A stretch of 62,481 nucleotides of DNA from a virus, in IMG/VR virus record IMGVR_UViG_3300020185_000051, positions 1-62,481 of that record; one strand, given 5' to 3'. Below the pieces are notes generated by a model. That model saw only the letters and a program-made list of their open reading frames with translations. It ran no database searches and was not told the DNA's origin. The position numbers and the translations under genes are program-made. Shown one piece after another: positions 34,354 through 42,599 of the stretch. Each line of letters opens with the position of its first letter. The stretch's first letter is position 1.

Positions 34354-34614
34354 TTATTCGTCCCAATCGCCATAGGCGTCCGTGTCTAAATATTCTTCTT
34401 CTTCTTCATCTTCGAGAACAATTGACATTGCTTTATCCAAATAAGGACATGTTTCGACGAATTCTTCGATGTGAAATTGTATTTCAACACCTTCAGATTG
34501 TAGTAGATCCAAATATCTAAATGCCCAGTCTGGTCGATCTTTTGCAGGGATCAAACTCTTTGCACCTGAATACATTGACAAATATACTGATAGCTCAGCC
34601 TCACTGAGGGTCAT
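34354..34614 (-). CDS. Small acidic protein between uvsX and uvsY
   Basis: 86 aa from the ATG at 34614 with a strong SD (GGAGG, 6 nt); the longer in-frame start overlaps uvsX too far. Helical with an acidic tail (LEDEEEEEYLDTDAYGDWDE). The acidic tail resembles the one missing from this phage's gp32, so it could bind the same partners; that is speculation. Overlaps the uvsX stop by 14 nt. Confidence 0.55.
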   Translation of the reverse strand: MTLSEAELSVYLSMYSGAKSLIPAKDRPDWAFRYLDLLQSEGVEIQFHIEEFVETCPYLDKAMSIVLEDEEEEEYLDTDAYGDWDE

Positions 34615-35740
34615 TTTGCGCCTCCATGTCAGCACTACGTTGAGCTTCTAATTCTTCTTGCTCCATTGCATCTAGAACTTCATCTTCTTCAACTGCATCA
34701 ACTACTTCATCATCCCACTCTGACATGACAAGATCTAGCGCACCGTCTTTGTTGGCATTCCAAGGTTTACGGAACATTTTAATTACTTCGCCTGTTGTTG
34801 GGCTAGTGTATTCTAAACTGTTGCCGCTTTTCTTGAGTACATCTTTTGCTTCCAAAAACTCAACAAGCCCACTATAAGGACTCATACCTGTTTCATAAGG
34901 AATTTCCACCTGTACACTTTCAAAGGGTTTAGCATAACGTGTTTTCATTACTTTACACGCCGCTCTAATACCATGTACTTGTGAAGTTTTATTGCCATCT
35001 GCATCAACTTTTAGTTTAAGTTTACGCATTGCAACCACAATACTTGATGCATAGATAAAGCCTTGACCGCCACTGATCTTGTCATCTGGATCAAACATAT
35101 CTTGTGATGCATATGTATGGTTAGTTGCCATTAAGCCAACGTTAAATTCTCCAAACATATTAACAGTATTACGAACAAGTGCTGTTAGTGCTTTGGGTTT
35201 ACGACCTAAGTCACCTTTCATATCACCTGCTTCAAACTGTTTAACGTCTGTTGGTGTCAACATCATACCCAAACTGTCTAATACAAATAGAACTTTTGGA
35301 CGATCGTCTTTTTCTTTGTCAGTGTACTCTTTTTTATAGTCTTGCATAAAGTCACTGATCACTTTAGCAACATCATCAATCATTGCTAAGTTAAGTTTTA
35401 GTAGTTTTTCTGGCGAAGTATCTACGTCAAGTGCATGTAACCATTTGGCATCCAATGCATTTTCTGTATCAATAAGAACAACAAAAATACCTTGCTCTTG
35501 TGCTTGCTTTACAATGTTACCAGATGCAATGTATGATTTACCTGCGCCTGATTCACCAGCTAGTACTGATACTTTACCTAGTGGAATACCTTTGTTAAAG
35601 TCTCCACTGATTAGTTTGTTTAAGGTATAATTACCTGTACTGATCCATGTATCTGGATCATTAAACCCGACACTAAGTCCGGGTACCGCCTTCGTAATAC
35701 TCTTGCGGAATTTACTTACATCAAATGGTTTAGTTGACAT
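34601..35740 (-). CDS. uvsX: UvsX RecA-family recombinase
   Basis: 379 aa (T4 UvsX 391). Walker A is GESGAGKS (about residues 58-65), Walker B is KVLFVLDSLGMM, and the MATNHTYAS region follows as in RecA-type L1/L2 surroundings. Forms filaments on ssDNA and drives strand invasion for recombination-dependent replication. Acidic C-terminal tail (DEVVDAVEEDEVLDAMEQEE). SD TAGGAGA; transcribed with gp32 upstream. Confidence 0.94.
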   Translation of the reverse strand: MSTKPFDVSKFRKSITKAVPGLSVGFNDPDTWISTGNYTLNKLISGDFNKGIPLGKVSVLAGESGAGKSYIASGNIVKQAQEQGIFVVLIDTENALDAKWLHALDVDTSPEKLLKLNLAMIDDVAKVISDFMQDYKKEYTDKEKDDRPKVLFVLDSLGMMLTPTDVKQFEAGDMKGDLGRKPKALTALVRNTVNMFGEFNVGLMATNHTYASQDMFDPDDKISGGQGFIYASSIVVAMRKLKLKVDADGNKTSQVHGIRAACKVMKTRYAKPFESVQVEIPYETGMSPYSGLVEFLEAKDVLKKSGNSLEYTSPTTGEVIKMFRKPWNANKDGALDLVMSEWDDEVVDAVEEDEVLDAMEQEELEAQRSADMEAQNDPQ

Positions 35741-35764
35741 ATATATTCTCCTAGTTAAAAGGTA

Positions 35765-35787
35765 GCAAGGGACATAAAGTCCCCTGC
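35765..35787 (-). promoter_or_regulatory. Hairpin between gene 32 and uvsX
   Basis: Minus strand GCAGGGGAC, loop TTTAT, GTCCCTTGC: a 9-bp stem with one G-U. Only a short TTTT follows, so it may be a weak attenuator or mRNA 3'-end stabiliser that keeps gp32 output above uvsX. Confidence 0.5.
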
Positions 35788-35800
35788 ATTAATGTTTATC

Positions 35801-36826
35801 TTAAGTTTTTGGACGTTGGCGAATTGCTGCAAGAATATCTTGTGCTGACGCCTTTCCTGTGTCAGCCGCTGCTGCCGCTGGAGCAGGTGCTGCTGGTTCC
35901 TGCCAACCTGTATCATTAACAGTTTCAGCAACCGGTGCTGGAGCAGGTGCTGGAGCAGGTGCTGGTGCTGGTGCAGGGGTCGCCGCTGGAGCTGCTGTTT
36001 GTACTGGTGCAGTTGGACGTGGTCCTGACGATGGTGCTTCTACACCATATGGACGATAGTAATTTGCAAACCGCTCTGGATCATATAGTTGACCCTCTAC
36101 ACTTGCTTCGAACATTTCGAAGATAGCATTTAGATGCTCTGCATCTGGCTTCTTAGGCAAGAAGTCATTTAAGTTATACAGTCCGTGTTGTGCAATTGCA
36201 TCACGTTCTGTTTGATCTAAACTACGTTCACGTCGAGCCCAGTTTGATGTACCATAGTCAGCATACTGACCTTTTTTACCCTTAACTACTTTAAAGTCTG
36301 TTCCTGCTTCATAATCAGTAGGTAGCTCTTGGAATTCTGGATCCATTAGTGCTGCACTAATAATTTTAAAAATTTGAGGACTAATAACAAATCTACGAAT
36401 TGGATTTGCTGGTTTTTCTTCATTTAGTGGATTGTCTGGAACAAAGCCTTGGAAAATATAAGAACGCTTCTTCCAGTACTTACGTGCTGTGTCTTCCATG
36501 GATGGATCTTTAAACCATGGACGAATTTCTGCATGGATTGGGCAAGTTTCGCCCCAAGTTTCAGTACAAGGTACTTGAATTGTTACGGGCTTATGTTCGT
36601 CTCCGCCCTTTACACCAGAAAATTCTAGACGAATCATTTGACGTTCTTTCCAAAAGAACGTATTGCTTTCGTCAGAGTCCGGCAAGAATCGCAATGTTGC
36701 GCTTTCGCCTTCGTTAATATTCCAATGTGTGAAAATTTGATTGTCACCTGATCCTGATGACTTATTAGAACTACCTTTGTTCTCCATTTCGAGCAATTTT
36801 GCTCTGATCTCTGCTAGTGATGCCAT
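35801..36826 (-). CDS. 32: Single-stranded DNA-binding protein (T4 gp32-like)
   Basis: 341 aa (T4 gp32 is 301). The N-terminal B-domain (MASLAEIRAKLLEMENK) and core with FLPDSDESNTFFWKERQMIRL and the Cys/His segment PCTETWGETCPIHAEIRPWF are clear. After about residue 270 comes a Pro/Ala-rich linker (repeated PAPAPA) ending with AQDILAAIRQRPKT. The acidic C-terminal tail that T4 gp32 uses to bind partners is absent, and the end is basic. Coats ssDNA for replication and recombination. Strong early promoter and a 110-nt structured leader precede it. Confidence 0.92.
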   Translation of the reverse strand: MASLAEIRAKLLEMENKGSSNKSSGSGDNQIFTHWNINEGESATLRFLPDSDESNTFFWKERQMIRLEFSGVKGGDEHKPVTIQVPCTETWGETCPIHAEIRPWFKDPSMEDTARKYWKKRSYIFQGFVPDNPLNEEKPANPIRRFVISPQIFKIISAALMDPEFQELPTDYEAGTDFKVVKGKKGQYADYGTSNWARRERSLDQTERDAIAQHGLYNLNDFLPKKPDAEHLNAIFEMFEASVEGQLYDPERFANYYRPYGVEAPSSGPRPTAPVQTAAPAATPAPAPAPAPAPAPAPVAETVNDTGWQEPAAPAPAAAAADTGKASAQDILAAIRQRPKT

Positions 36827-36937
36827 TATATTTCTCCTTGTGCCTTTATTAGCCTTTAATGGTAGCGGAACACTGTTCCACTTTGCTGTTTATGTTTTAT
36901 GTAACCTATTGATTACGTTGCCTTTATTAGTATATAC
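36827..36937 (-). promoter_or_regulatory. Long structured leader of gene 32, candidate autoregulatory region
   Basis: About 105 nt from predicted +1 to the ATG. Two hairpins: GTAATC/GGTTAC (loop AATA) and GTGGAAC/GTTCCGC (loop AGT). Between and after them are A-rich unstructured stretches, and CTAATAAAGGCA occurs twice, 78 bp apart (36841-36852, 36919-36930). T4 gp32 represses its own mRNA through a leader pseudoknot plus unstructured A-rich sequence; this leader has the right ingredients but the pseudoknot is not shown. Confidence 0.5.
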
Positions 36938-36966
36938 AGTGTAGTACTTTTATTGCTCACTGTCAA
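36938..36966 (-). promoter_or_regulatory. Sigma70-type early promoter of gene 32
   Basis: TTGACA (36966-36961), 17-nt spacer, TACACT (36943-36938) on the minus strand, just after the 36987 stop codon. Confidence 0.75.
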
Positions 36967-36986
36967 GCAATTTTTTTGACTTCTTA

Positions 36987-37355
36987 TTAAGAAATCTTAT
37001 TACGCAGCTCTGTTGTTACTTCTGCGTCAATAGCTGTTGATTTCTCAACAGATTCCGTTTTTGGCGCATACATTGCATAGTTAACAAACTTTGCAAGTGC
37101 CATTTTTGTGTTTTGATCCATACTATGTACGTTTTCACTAAGTTGTGCTACTGTGTTTGATAGCTCGTCATTTGTTGAACGTTGTGCAATATATGATAGC
37201 ATACTACTTAGTTTAGCCGTAATACCTTCGTTGCCTGAGTACTTTTTTTGATCTTCATTATTAGGGTTTTCAGGATCGTTTTTATCTAGTTGTAGTCCTA
37301 GATTTTGCTTTGATTCGATCATTGTAAAAAGTTTACCAAATAATTCATTATTCAT
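36987..37355 (-). CDS. Predicted nested in-frame C-terminal product (122 aa)
   Basis: Starts at an internal ATG (MNNELFGKLF...) of the 426-aa gene. AGAGGAT ends 7 nt before the ATG, a good SD in an otherwise coding stretch, and a TTGACA-N17-TATAAT promoter lies 79 nt upstream of the ATG. Helical, charged, probably oligomeric. Evidence is only the coincidence of a perfect promoter and SD; no separate homologue is known to me. Confidence 0.35.
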   Translation of the reverse strand: MNNELFGKLFTMIESKQNLGLQLDKNDPENPNNEDQKKYSGNEGITAKLSSMLSYIAQRSTNDELSNTVAQLSENVHSMDQNTKMALAKFVNYAMYAPKTESVEKSTAIDAEVTTELRNKIS

Positions 37356-38267
37356 AGTTGTGATCCTCTGTGTCTCTGAAACAATTCTGTTTACACGAGT
37401 CAAGACATTGTCTAGCCCGCTTTCTGTAAATGTATTATAAGGGAAACGATTTGATATGTCAACCCCTAAATCATCTTCTTCTAGAGTTTCTTTTACCTGC
37501 ACTGGTGTAAATCCTTCATAACCTTTGTTAGTAATAAGAGATTGTACTTTCTTCTTACTTTCTGCAAGCTTTGTTCTAACAAGCTCAATTACATCATTAT
37601 TTGATTCACTTACTAGTTTATTAGTTCTAGTATGCTTGATAAATTTTGATAAGTCAACTACTTCTTCACATAATTCTAAGATTTGTTTGCCTTTTTCATC
37701 ATATGGTGTACCGCCTTCATTAACATGCTTGGTCATTGCTTTTGCGCCAGCCATGTATTTGTGTGGGAAAGCGAATTTTTCGCCTAGTGAATTTTCAATA
37801 AACAAGCTATGAATGTTTCTGCTTCTTGCGCCACGTTTTTCTTCATTTACACCTTTGGTGTGTTTTATGATTAGTTTTGCATTTGCGCTTGGAAGGTAGC
37901 TAGTTTTAATGCTACCAAATGCTTTACCAAATGCACTTTCTTGTACACTTTGATGGCTAAAGTCTTTTGGTTCTATTTTTTTATCGAAGTTTCTCACTGT
38001 AAATTCACCTAAATTGTTGTGTGTTACCTTTTTAATAGCTATAATCAATTTTTCATTATCTGTAATGTCATAATCCATGCCTGCTTGCACTGCTACTTCT
38101 AGGTTCTTATTTTCTGTTCTAACTGAAACCATTAAGTCTTGATCATATGCATAGAAGCGAGTAGCTTCTGATGGATCTAAGGTTTTTGCGCCCGCTAATG
38201 TAAACAAACGTAGTTTATAGTTAGCGCCTTTTAAAATGTTAAATATTTCGTTAGATACTTGATCCAT
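36987..38267 (-). CDS. Conserved hypothetical protein (426 aa) with a probable internal start
   Basis: Unrecognised family, conserved in marine T4-like phages as I recall. N-terminal mixed alpha/beta half; charged helical C-terminal half (residues about 305-426). ATG with SD TAAGGA; late promoter GCATAAATAA is 28-34 nt upstream. Inside the gene a perfect-consensus sigma70 promoter (37434-37462) and an SD-preceded in-frame ATG (37355) predict a separate 122-aa C-terminal form, see the nested entry. Lies between terminase gp17 and gp32. Confidence 0.6.
   Translation of the reverse strand: MDQVSNEIFNILKGANYKLRLFTLAGAKTLDPSEATRFYAYDQDLMVSVRTENKNLEVAVQAGMDYDITDNEKLIIAIKKVTHNNLGEFTVRNFDKKIEPKDFSHQSVQESAFGKAFGSIKTSYLPSANAKLIIKHTKGVNEEKRGARSRNIHSLFIENSLGEKFAFPHKYMAGAKAMTKHVNEGGTPYDEKGKQILELCEEVVDLSKFIKHTRTNKLVSESNNDVIELVRTKLAESKKKVQSLITNKGYEGFTPVQVKETLEEDDLGVDISNRFPYNTFTESGLDNVLTRVNRIVSETQRITTMNNELFGKLFTMIESKQNLGLQLDKNDPENPNNEDQKKYSGNEGITAKLSSMLSYIAQRSTNDELSNTVAQLSENVHSMDQNTKMALAKFVNYAMYAPKTESVEKSTAIDAEVTTELRNKIS
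37434..37462 (-). promoter_or_regulatory. Perfect-consensus sigma70 promoter inside a coding region
   Basis: TTGACA (37462-37457), 17-nt spacer, TATAAT (37439-37434), predicted +1 near 37427. It lies in frame within codons for VDISNRFPYNTF of the 426-aa protein. Could express the nested product and add to gp32 transcription. Confidence 0.6.
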
Positions 38268-38294
38268 GTCATGGTTTCCTTATATTACTATAGT

Positions 38295-38302
38295 TATTTA
38301 TG
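38295..38302 (-). promoter_or_regulatory. T4-type late promoter of 38267 gene
   Basis: GCATAAATAACT on the minus strand, 28 nt before the ATG. It abuts a 19-nt perfect palindrome (38302-38320, GCTTTTTAT-A-ATAAAAAGC) that spans the gp17 stop codon. Confidence 0.65.
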
Positions 38303-38309
38303 CTTTTTA

Positions 38310-39866
38310 TTATAAAAAGCTCATTGGCATTGGGTCATCATAATCATCGTCACTGTCAGCGTCAAAATAATCATATGCACCTTCTTCATATTTGGTAATT
38401 TCCAATGACATTCTGATGATTAATATCAATGCCATAACTAAATCATCATGTTCGCCTTCTTTAGCACTAAAACTATTTCCACGAGCAATAAATGTTTTAA
38501 GCTCTCTAAGTAAATTTTTACTAGCTACTTCACATTTATTTGTTTCTATCCATTGTTTGAGTTTTGCACATGCACTAATTTTACTTTTATGTGTAGTAGT
38601 AAATCCTTTACGATGTGTTTTAGCATTGCCGTGAGCTTTTGGTTGATTTAAGAATGTGCCTGGAAAGTGCTCTTCTCCTATTTCTTCAATCATAACCAAT
38701 CCTGCTTCCCCTAGAGTATTATTTTCTAAACTCCAATATATTTCACTTGTACCGTCAGTTTCACTTTCTATATGTTGACATATTTTTTGCATTATTTTAA
38801 CTTGCTGTTGTATAGGGGTTCTATTATGTTGCCATTCTGCTGCTTGTTTCATTCCAGGAAGTTCATATACTTGTATAGCAGAGGCATCGCCTCCTGTACC
38901 TAAGCTAGGATCTAATGCAATCACATATATTTTTCCTTTAACTACTGGCTTATACCAACGTATTTGCCCCATCCTACTATATGGATCTACTCCACTCATT
39001 GATGCAAGTTTAATACTATCAATAAGTGTTTCATCAAATGCAATGAATTCATTTAAGTGTTCACGACGGAAACGTTCTTCACCAATTTTATTTTGTTCTT
39101 CATCTGCCCAGTCTTGATCTCGATCTGGATGTGCTTTCCAATCAGCACTATATGACCTAAATCCATTTCTACCTGTTTCTTTTTCGTTACCAAAATCATC
39201 AGTACGCCTAGTTGCTTCACGCCAAATCTGTGCAAATTGGTCATCATCTTGATTTGGTGTGCTTGTAATGATACATTTACCACCAGTACTTAATGTGGGT
39301 GATAGTGCGGTCCAAAATTCACGAGCAATGTTAGGACGCACAAATGCAAACTCGTCTAAGTATGCTAATGATATGGACATACCACGTCCTGTGTTGTCTG
39401 TTGTAGCCTGTGCTACAATACGTGATCCGTTATCAAATTCAATACTACCTTTGTTATAATTAACTGCGCCAGCTCTTAAAAAATCTGGCAATGTTTCGTA
39501 TGCGAAACGTATTCTTGACATAATTTCTTGCGCACCGCTATATTTGTGTGCGGCGATTAGAATAGTTTGATCTTGTATAAACATCGCATACCACAGCAAA
39601 TATGCGGCCGCCGCTGTTGACTTGCCCATTTGTCTACTAATTAGTGCAATACTATATCTATAATCATGATATGAATCAATAAGTTCTTCTTGATAATCAA
39701 ACAAATCAAACTTCATACGTCCTTTAACAGGATGTTGGATCCAGCAATATTCTTTAATAAAATATTTTGGATCTTGTGTACATTTTACAAGTTCTGTAAG
39801 TTGATCTTGTGTAAACTTTTCTTTCTTATATGGTGCTTTTACTAGGTTTGTATTTTGTGTTGACAT
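38310..39866 (-). CDS. 17: Terminase large subunit (T4 gp17-like)
   Basis: 518 aa (T4 gp17 610). Walker A is SRQMGKSTAA (about residues 77-86), Walker B is LAYLDEFAFV, and coupling motif is CIITSTPN. The C-terminal RNase H-like nuclease domain shows VIALDPSLGTGGDA and a late acidic block (EGEHDDLVMALIL). It powers packaging of DNA into proheads and cuts concatemers. ATG immediately follows the stop of the 2OG-oxygenase-like gene. Confidence 0.95.
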   Translation of the reverse strand: MSTQNTNLVKAPYKKEKFTQDQLTELVKCTQDPKYFIKEYCWIQHPVKGRMKFDLFDYQEELIDSYHDYRYSIALISRQMGKSTAAAAYLLWYAMFIQDQTILIAAHKYSGAQEIMSRIRFAYETLPDFLRAGAVNYNKGSIEFDNGSRIVAQATTDNTGRGMSISLAYLDEFAFVRPNIAREFWTALSPTLSTGGKCIITSTPNQDDDQFAQIWREATRRTDDFGNEKETGRNGFRSYSADWKAHPDRDQDWADEEQNKIGEERFRREHLNEFIAFDETLIDSIKLASMSGVDPYSRMGQIRWYKPVVKGKIYVIALDPSLGTGGDASAIQVYELPGMKQAAEWQHNRTPIQQQVKIMQKICQHIESETDGTSEIYWSLENNTLGEAGLVMIEEIGEEHFPGTFLNQPKAHGNAKTHRKGFTTTHKSKISACAKLKQWIETNKCEVASKNLLRELKTFIARGNSFSAKEGEHDDLVMALILIIRMSLEITKYEEGAYDYFDADSDDDYDDPMPMSFL

Positions 39867-40691
39867 TTAGTCTTTCTCTCTTGCTATCAAATCAATTATA
39901 ATACTATATCTAGATACTTTTGTTTCGTTTGGATTCGGGATAACACGATGATATGTTGGTTGATGTCCAAACTCTTGACTATCTTCTCCAAAAAAGAATA
40001 ATGTTTTATTTTTCATTAGTCCAGGGATATAGCTATATTCTCCATCTTCTCCAGTGTAGCTTGCCTGAAACTCCTGTACATCTTCTCCTAAATGCAAACC
40101 TCCTAATGATTCGTCGCAATGTGTAGGTCCCCATACGTTAGTATTGTATACACGTTGTTCATAAGAATTTTCATCTGTGGCAAATGGGCAATCATATTTT
40201 ACTGCCATAAAGTTAGTATGAAACTTATATTTGTCGTGAATACCAGTATATAAGTTATTAAAATAATATCTTAGTACTTCATCAAAATCTTGTTTCATGC
40301 TTATAAAGTATTCACTTAATGGGTCTGGATCATTTCCTTGACTTAAATAGCTCTGATATTTCATAATATTTTTGTCTTGTATATAAAGTTTTTTACGTTC
40401 TACAAATTCATGCTTACTAATATCTTTTGCATATATAGTTGCATTTGGTATTTTTGTATCAATTGATATATTAAAATAGGGATGATCGTTATACGCAAAA
40501 TTAAACTTAGTTGTTGGTTCATCAGAGTATAATCGTAGATCTGATCTATCTATAAGATCAAGTGAAGGATATTGGTTAAAAAATTCCTCTAAGCGGTCCC
40601 ATCTATCAGCGTAATCAGCACACAAGGAAACATCTGTGCATAATATTGGCTGATTTAGATTGATGTCTTCTGGTAATACTACTCTTGTCAT
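39867..40691 (-). CDS. 2-oxoglutarate/Fe(II) oxygenase-like protein
   Basis: Start set at 40691 because it forms an ATGA overlap with the upstream stop; an ATG eight codons earlier (40715) is also open. The metal triad appears in order: H-x-D in THCDES, the distal His in TYHRVIP, and the 2OG-binding Arg in SRYSIII. Such enzymes hydroxylate proteins or nucleotides. It sits between packaging genes, as does a second one at 44686-45333, so both may modify virion proteins or prevent oxidation; substrates unknown. Confidence 0.65.
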   Translation of the reverse strand: MTRVVLPEDINLNQPILCTDVSLCADYADRWDRLEEFFNQYPSLDLIDRSDLRLYSDEPTTKFNFAYNDHPYFNISIDTKIPNATIYAKDISKHEFVERKKLYIQDKNIMKYQSYLSQGNDPDPLSEYFISMKQDFDEVLRYYFNNLYTGIHDKYKFHTNFMAVKYDCPFATDENSYEQRVYNTNVWGPTHCDESLGGLHLGEDVQEFQASYTGEDGEYSYIPGLMKNKTLFFFGEDSQEFGHQPTYHRVIPNPNETKVSRYSIIIDLIAREKD

Positions 40692-41407
40692 GATCTTTTT
40701 TGAATCCATAACCATTTTTGATAATCTTTATTTTCTATATGCCATTTATTAATATCTGGTTCTTGGAACTTATGAGTTTCTAAGTTTGCAATAGATATTT
40801 GTCCAGTCTGTTCCATGTTTAACGTTGTTTCATTTGACAAAGTATGATCTTTGTACACTTCAGTATATAGATTTACATATCTATATCCTAATCTTGTAGT
40901 TATATTTCTAATATTTGTTATAACGTCAAACCTATTACTGTCATTCATTGGATAAGTGTCCATTAATTTATCAGCAATTTCTAGTTGTATATTATGTGAT
41001 TCTTCTGCAAAAAAACGTAATAACATTTCTAAACAACTACTAGCATATATAGTTTCATTAAAATATCTTGATTCTGCTGTATTAAGATTTCCCATATTGC
41101 TTATGTGCATTGTTATTTTAAATGTATTAGGATCGTATCCGAGTTTTTCTTCGCTTATACGGTCAAGACTAATAAGATGTTTTATTTGTTGCATTACAGA
41201 TTTGTATTCTTCTTCCCAAGGATTTGTGCATGATTGTGGTATTTTTAAATCAATACTTCGAAACATATTGGCTCTATCAGACCAAAACATATCTTTAATA
41301 AACGCATCAGTTTTAACATAATTGCAGGTTTCGCTGTAATTTAAAGTATAATTTTCAATAGGCTCTGATGGTTCAATTACAATGGCAGGGTATAGTTGTT
41401 TCTTCAT
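40688..41407 (-). CDS. Hypothetical protein (239 aa)
   Basis: Unrecognised. Opens with a short strand (LYPAIVIEPSEPI) and contains several Asn/Tyr-rich segments; no catalytic motif. Late-promoter GATAAATAA is 22-29 nt upstream and AAGTGAG is the only SD-like element. Coupled by ATGA to the 2OG-oxygenase-like gene, so it may be its substrate or partner. Confidence 0.5.
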   Translation of the reverse strand: MKKQLYPAIVIEPSEPIENYTLNYSETCNYVKTDAFIKDMFWSDRANMFRSIDLKIPQSCTNPWEEEYKSVMQQIKHLISLDRISEEKLGYDPNTFKITMHISNMGNLNTAESRYFNETIYASSCLEMLLRFFAEESHNIQLEIADKLMDTYPMNDSNRFDVITNIRNITTRLGYRYVNLYTEVYKDHTLSNETTLNMEQTGQISIANLETHKFQEPDINKWHIENKDYQKWLWIQKRS

Positions 41408-41427
41408 AATTAACTACTCACTTTATA

Positions 41428-41436
41428 TTATTTATC
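41428..41436 (-). promoter_or_regulatory. T4-type late promoter of 41407 gene
   Basis: GATAAATAATA on the minus strand directly after the terminator at 41445-41468, at the usual distance to the next ATG. Confidence 0.6.
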
Positions 41437-41444
41437 TAAAAAAA

Positions 41445-41468
41445 AGGAGAAGGTAAAAACCCTCTCCT
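41445..41468 (-). terminator. Rho-independent terminator after 41499 gene
   Basis: Minus strand AGGAGAGGG, loop TTTTTA, CCTTCTCCT (one G-U), then nine T. Ends the gp16-side operon. Confidence 0.9.
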
Positions 41469-41498
41469 CAAGTTGTCTAGTCTAGCTAGATATTATTT

Positions 41499-42599
41499 TT
41501 ATTTTTTTGCATTGTATGCTGCAGTCAATGCCTCTGGTGTATGACTTTCGCTTACTTGTACTTTCATGTCCTGTGCGTCTAAGTAACGCTTTAGACTTAG
41601 GTTAACACTTTGTGCCATTTCATATGCTTCGCCGTGATCAGTTGGATCTATTTCACCAACACCTTCAGGTGTATTAGCCCACTCTGTTAATTTTTCCTCA
41701 ATTGCTTCTGATGTGAAACCTGAGTTCTTTAATAGTGTAATTAACTGTGTTGTATCCATTGTAGGTGCTTCGTTTACTGACTCAGTTTTGCAACCACAAT
41801 CACTCGCACAATCACATGGATCATTTCCACAACAACCACATGAAGATTCTTCTAGCTCTTCTGATTCAAACTGAATGTCATCATCTAGTTGGTGTGCTGT
41901 ATCTTTCTTCATTGTAGTTTTGTGTGTCTTACCACCAAACTCAAATGTGTCTTTACCTGCACGTGCCGCTGCCGCTGCCGCTTGGTTAAATGCGTTTTCA
42001 TCTAAATCGTCTTCTTCCAATGATTCCCATGGTGCTTTTGCTACTGATACTTTTTTACGCTTCTCACCACGCTCTGGTTCGTCTGATTTAGCAAAAGCAC
42101 GTTTCATTGCTTTTTCTCTTTCTTCATCTGACTCGTCTTTATCTGAACCTTTTGCTTCGTCTAGATCATCGTCCATGTCCATTGGTAGATCATGGTGGCG
42201 TCTAAAGTCTGCAACAAATTCTTCAATTTGGTCGACGCTTAGATAACGTACTAGCTCATCTAATACTAGTTTATGTGAACTTAACTCGTCAGCCAAGTTG
42301 TTCGCCACATCGTCAACCAAGTCATATAGCGGATCTGCACTGTCGCCTACTGCTTCTTCAACTTCTGCTTCTGCCATATCTGCAGATACTTTAATGTCTG
42401 CATCGCCATCGCCATCTACATCAATATCAATCCAATGATCGCCATTTTTGTCATGTGCATCGTTTTCACAATCTGTTGTTGGGTGACCCATTTCATCACC
42501 GCAATCCCTGCATACTTTTTTTTCATTGCTTTCATCTTCAGCTACTGTTTTAAAGCCAAGACCAGCAAGACTTAAGATTCTACCTATATCATCACTCAT
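41499..42599 (-). CDS. Acidic, Cys-rich protein with EF-hand-like Asp loops
   Basis: 366 aa. Near the N-terminus a CRDCGDEMGHPTTDC cluster is followed by DKNGDHWID and DVDGDGDAD, which look like two calcium-binding DxDxDG loops. A long acidic helical middle follows, then a second Cys cluster (SCGCCGNDPCDCASDCGC, about residues 256-273). The C-terminus is a helical domain. Unknown family; metal binding and a scaffold or assembly role are inferences from composition and from its place beside gp16/gp17. Overlaps the 42592 gene by 8 nt. Confidence 0.6.
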   Translation of the reverse strand: MSDDIGRILSLAGLGFKTVAEDESNEKKVCRDCGDEMGHPTTDCENDAHDKNGDHWIDIDVDGDGDADIKVSADMAEAEVEEAVGDSADPLYDLVDDVANNLADELSSHKLVLDELVRYLSVDQIEEFVADFRRHHDLPMDMDDDLDEAKGSDKDESDEEREKAMKRAFAKSDEPERGEKRKKVSVAKAPWESLEEDDLDENAFNQAAAAAARAGKDTFEFGGKTHKTTMKKDTAHQLDDDIQFESEELEESSCGCCGNDPCDCASDCGCKTESVNEAPTMDTTQLITLLKNSGFTSEAIEEKLTEWANTPEGVGEIDPTDHGEAYEMAQSVNLSLKRYLDAQDMKVQVSESHTPEALTAAYNAKK

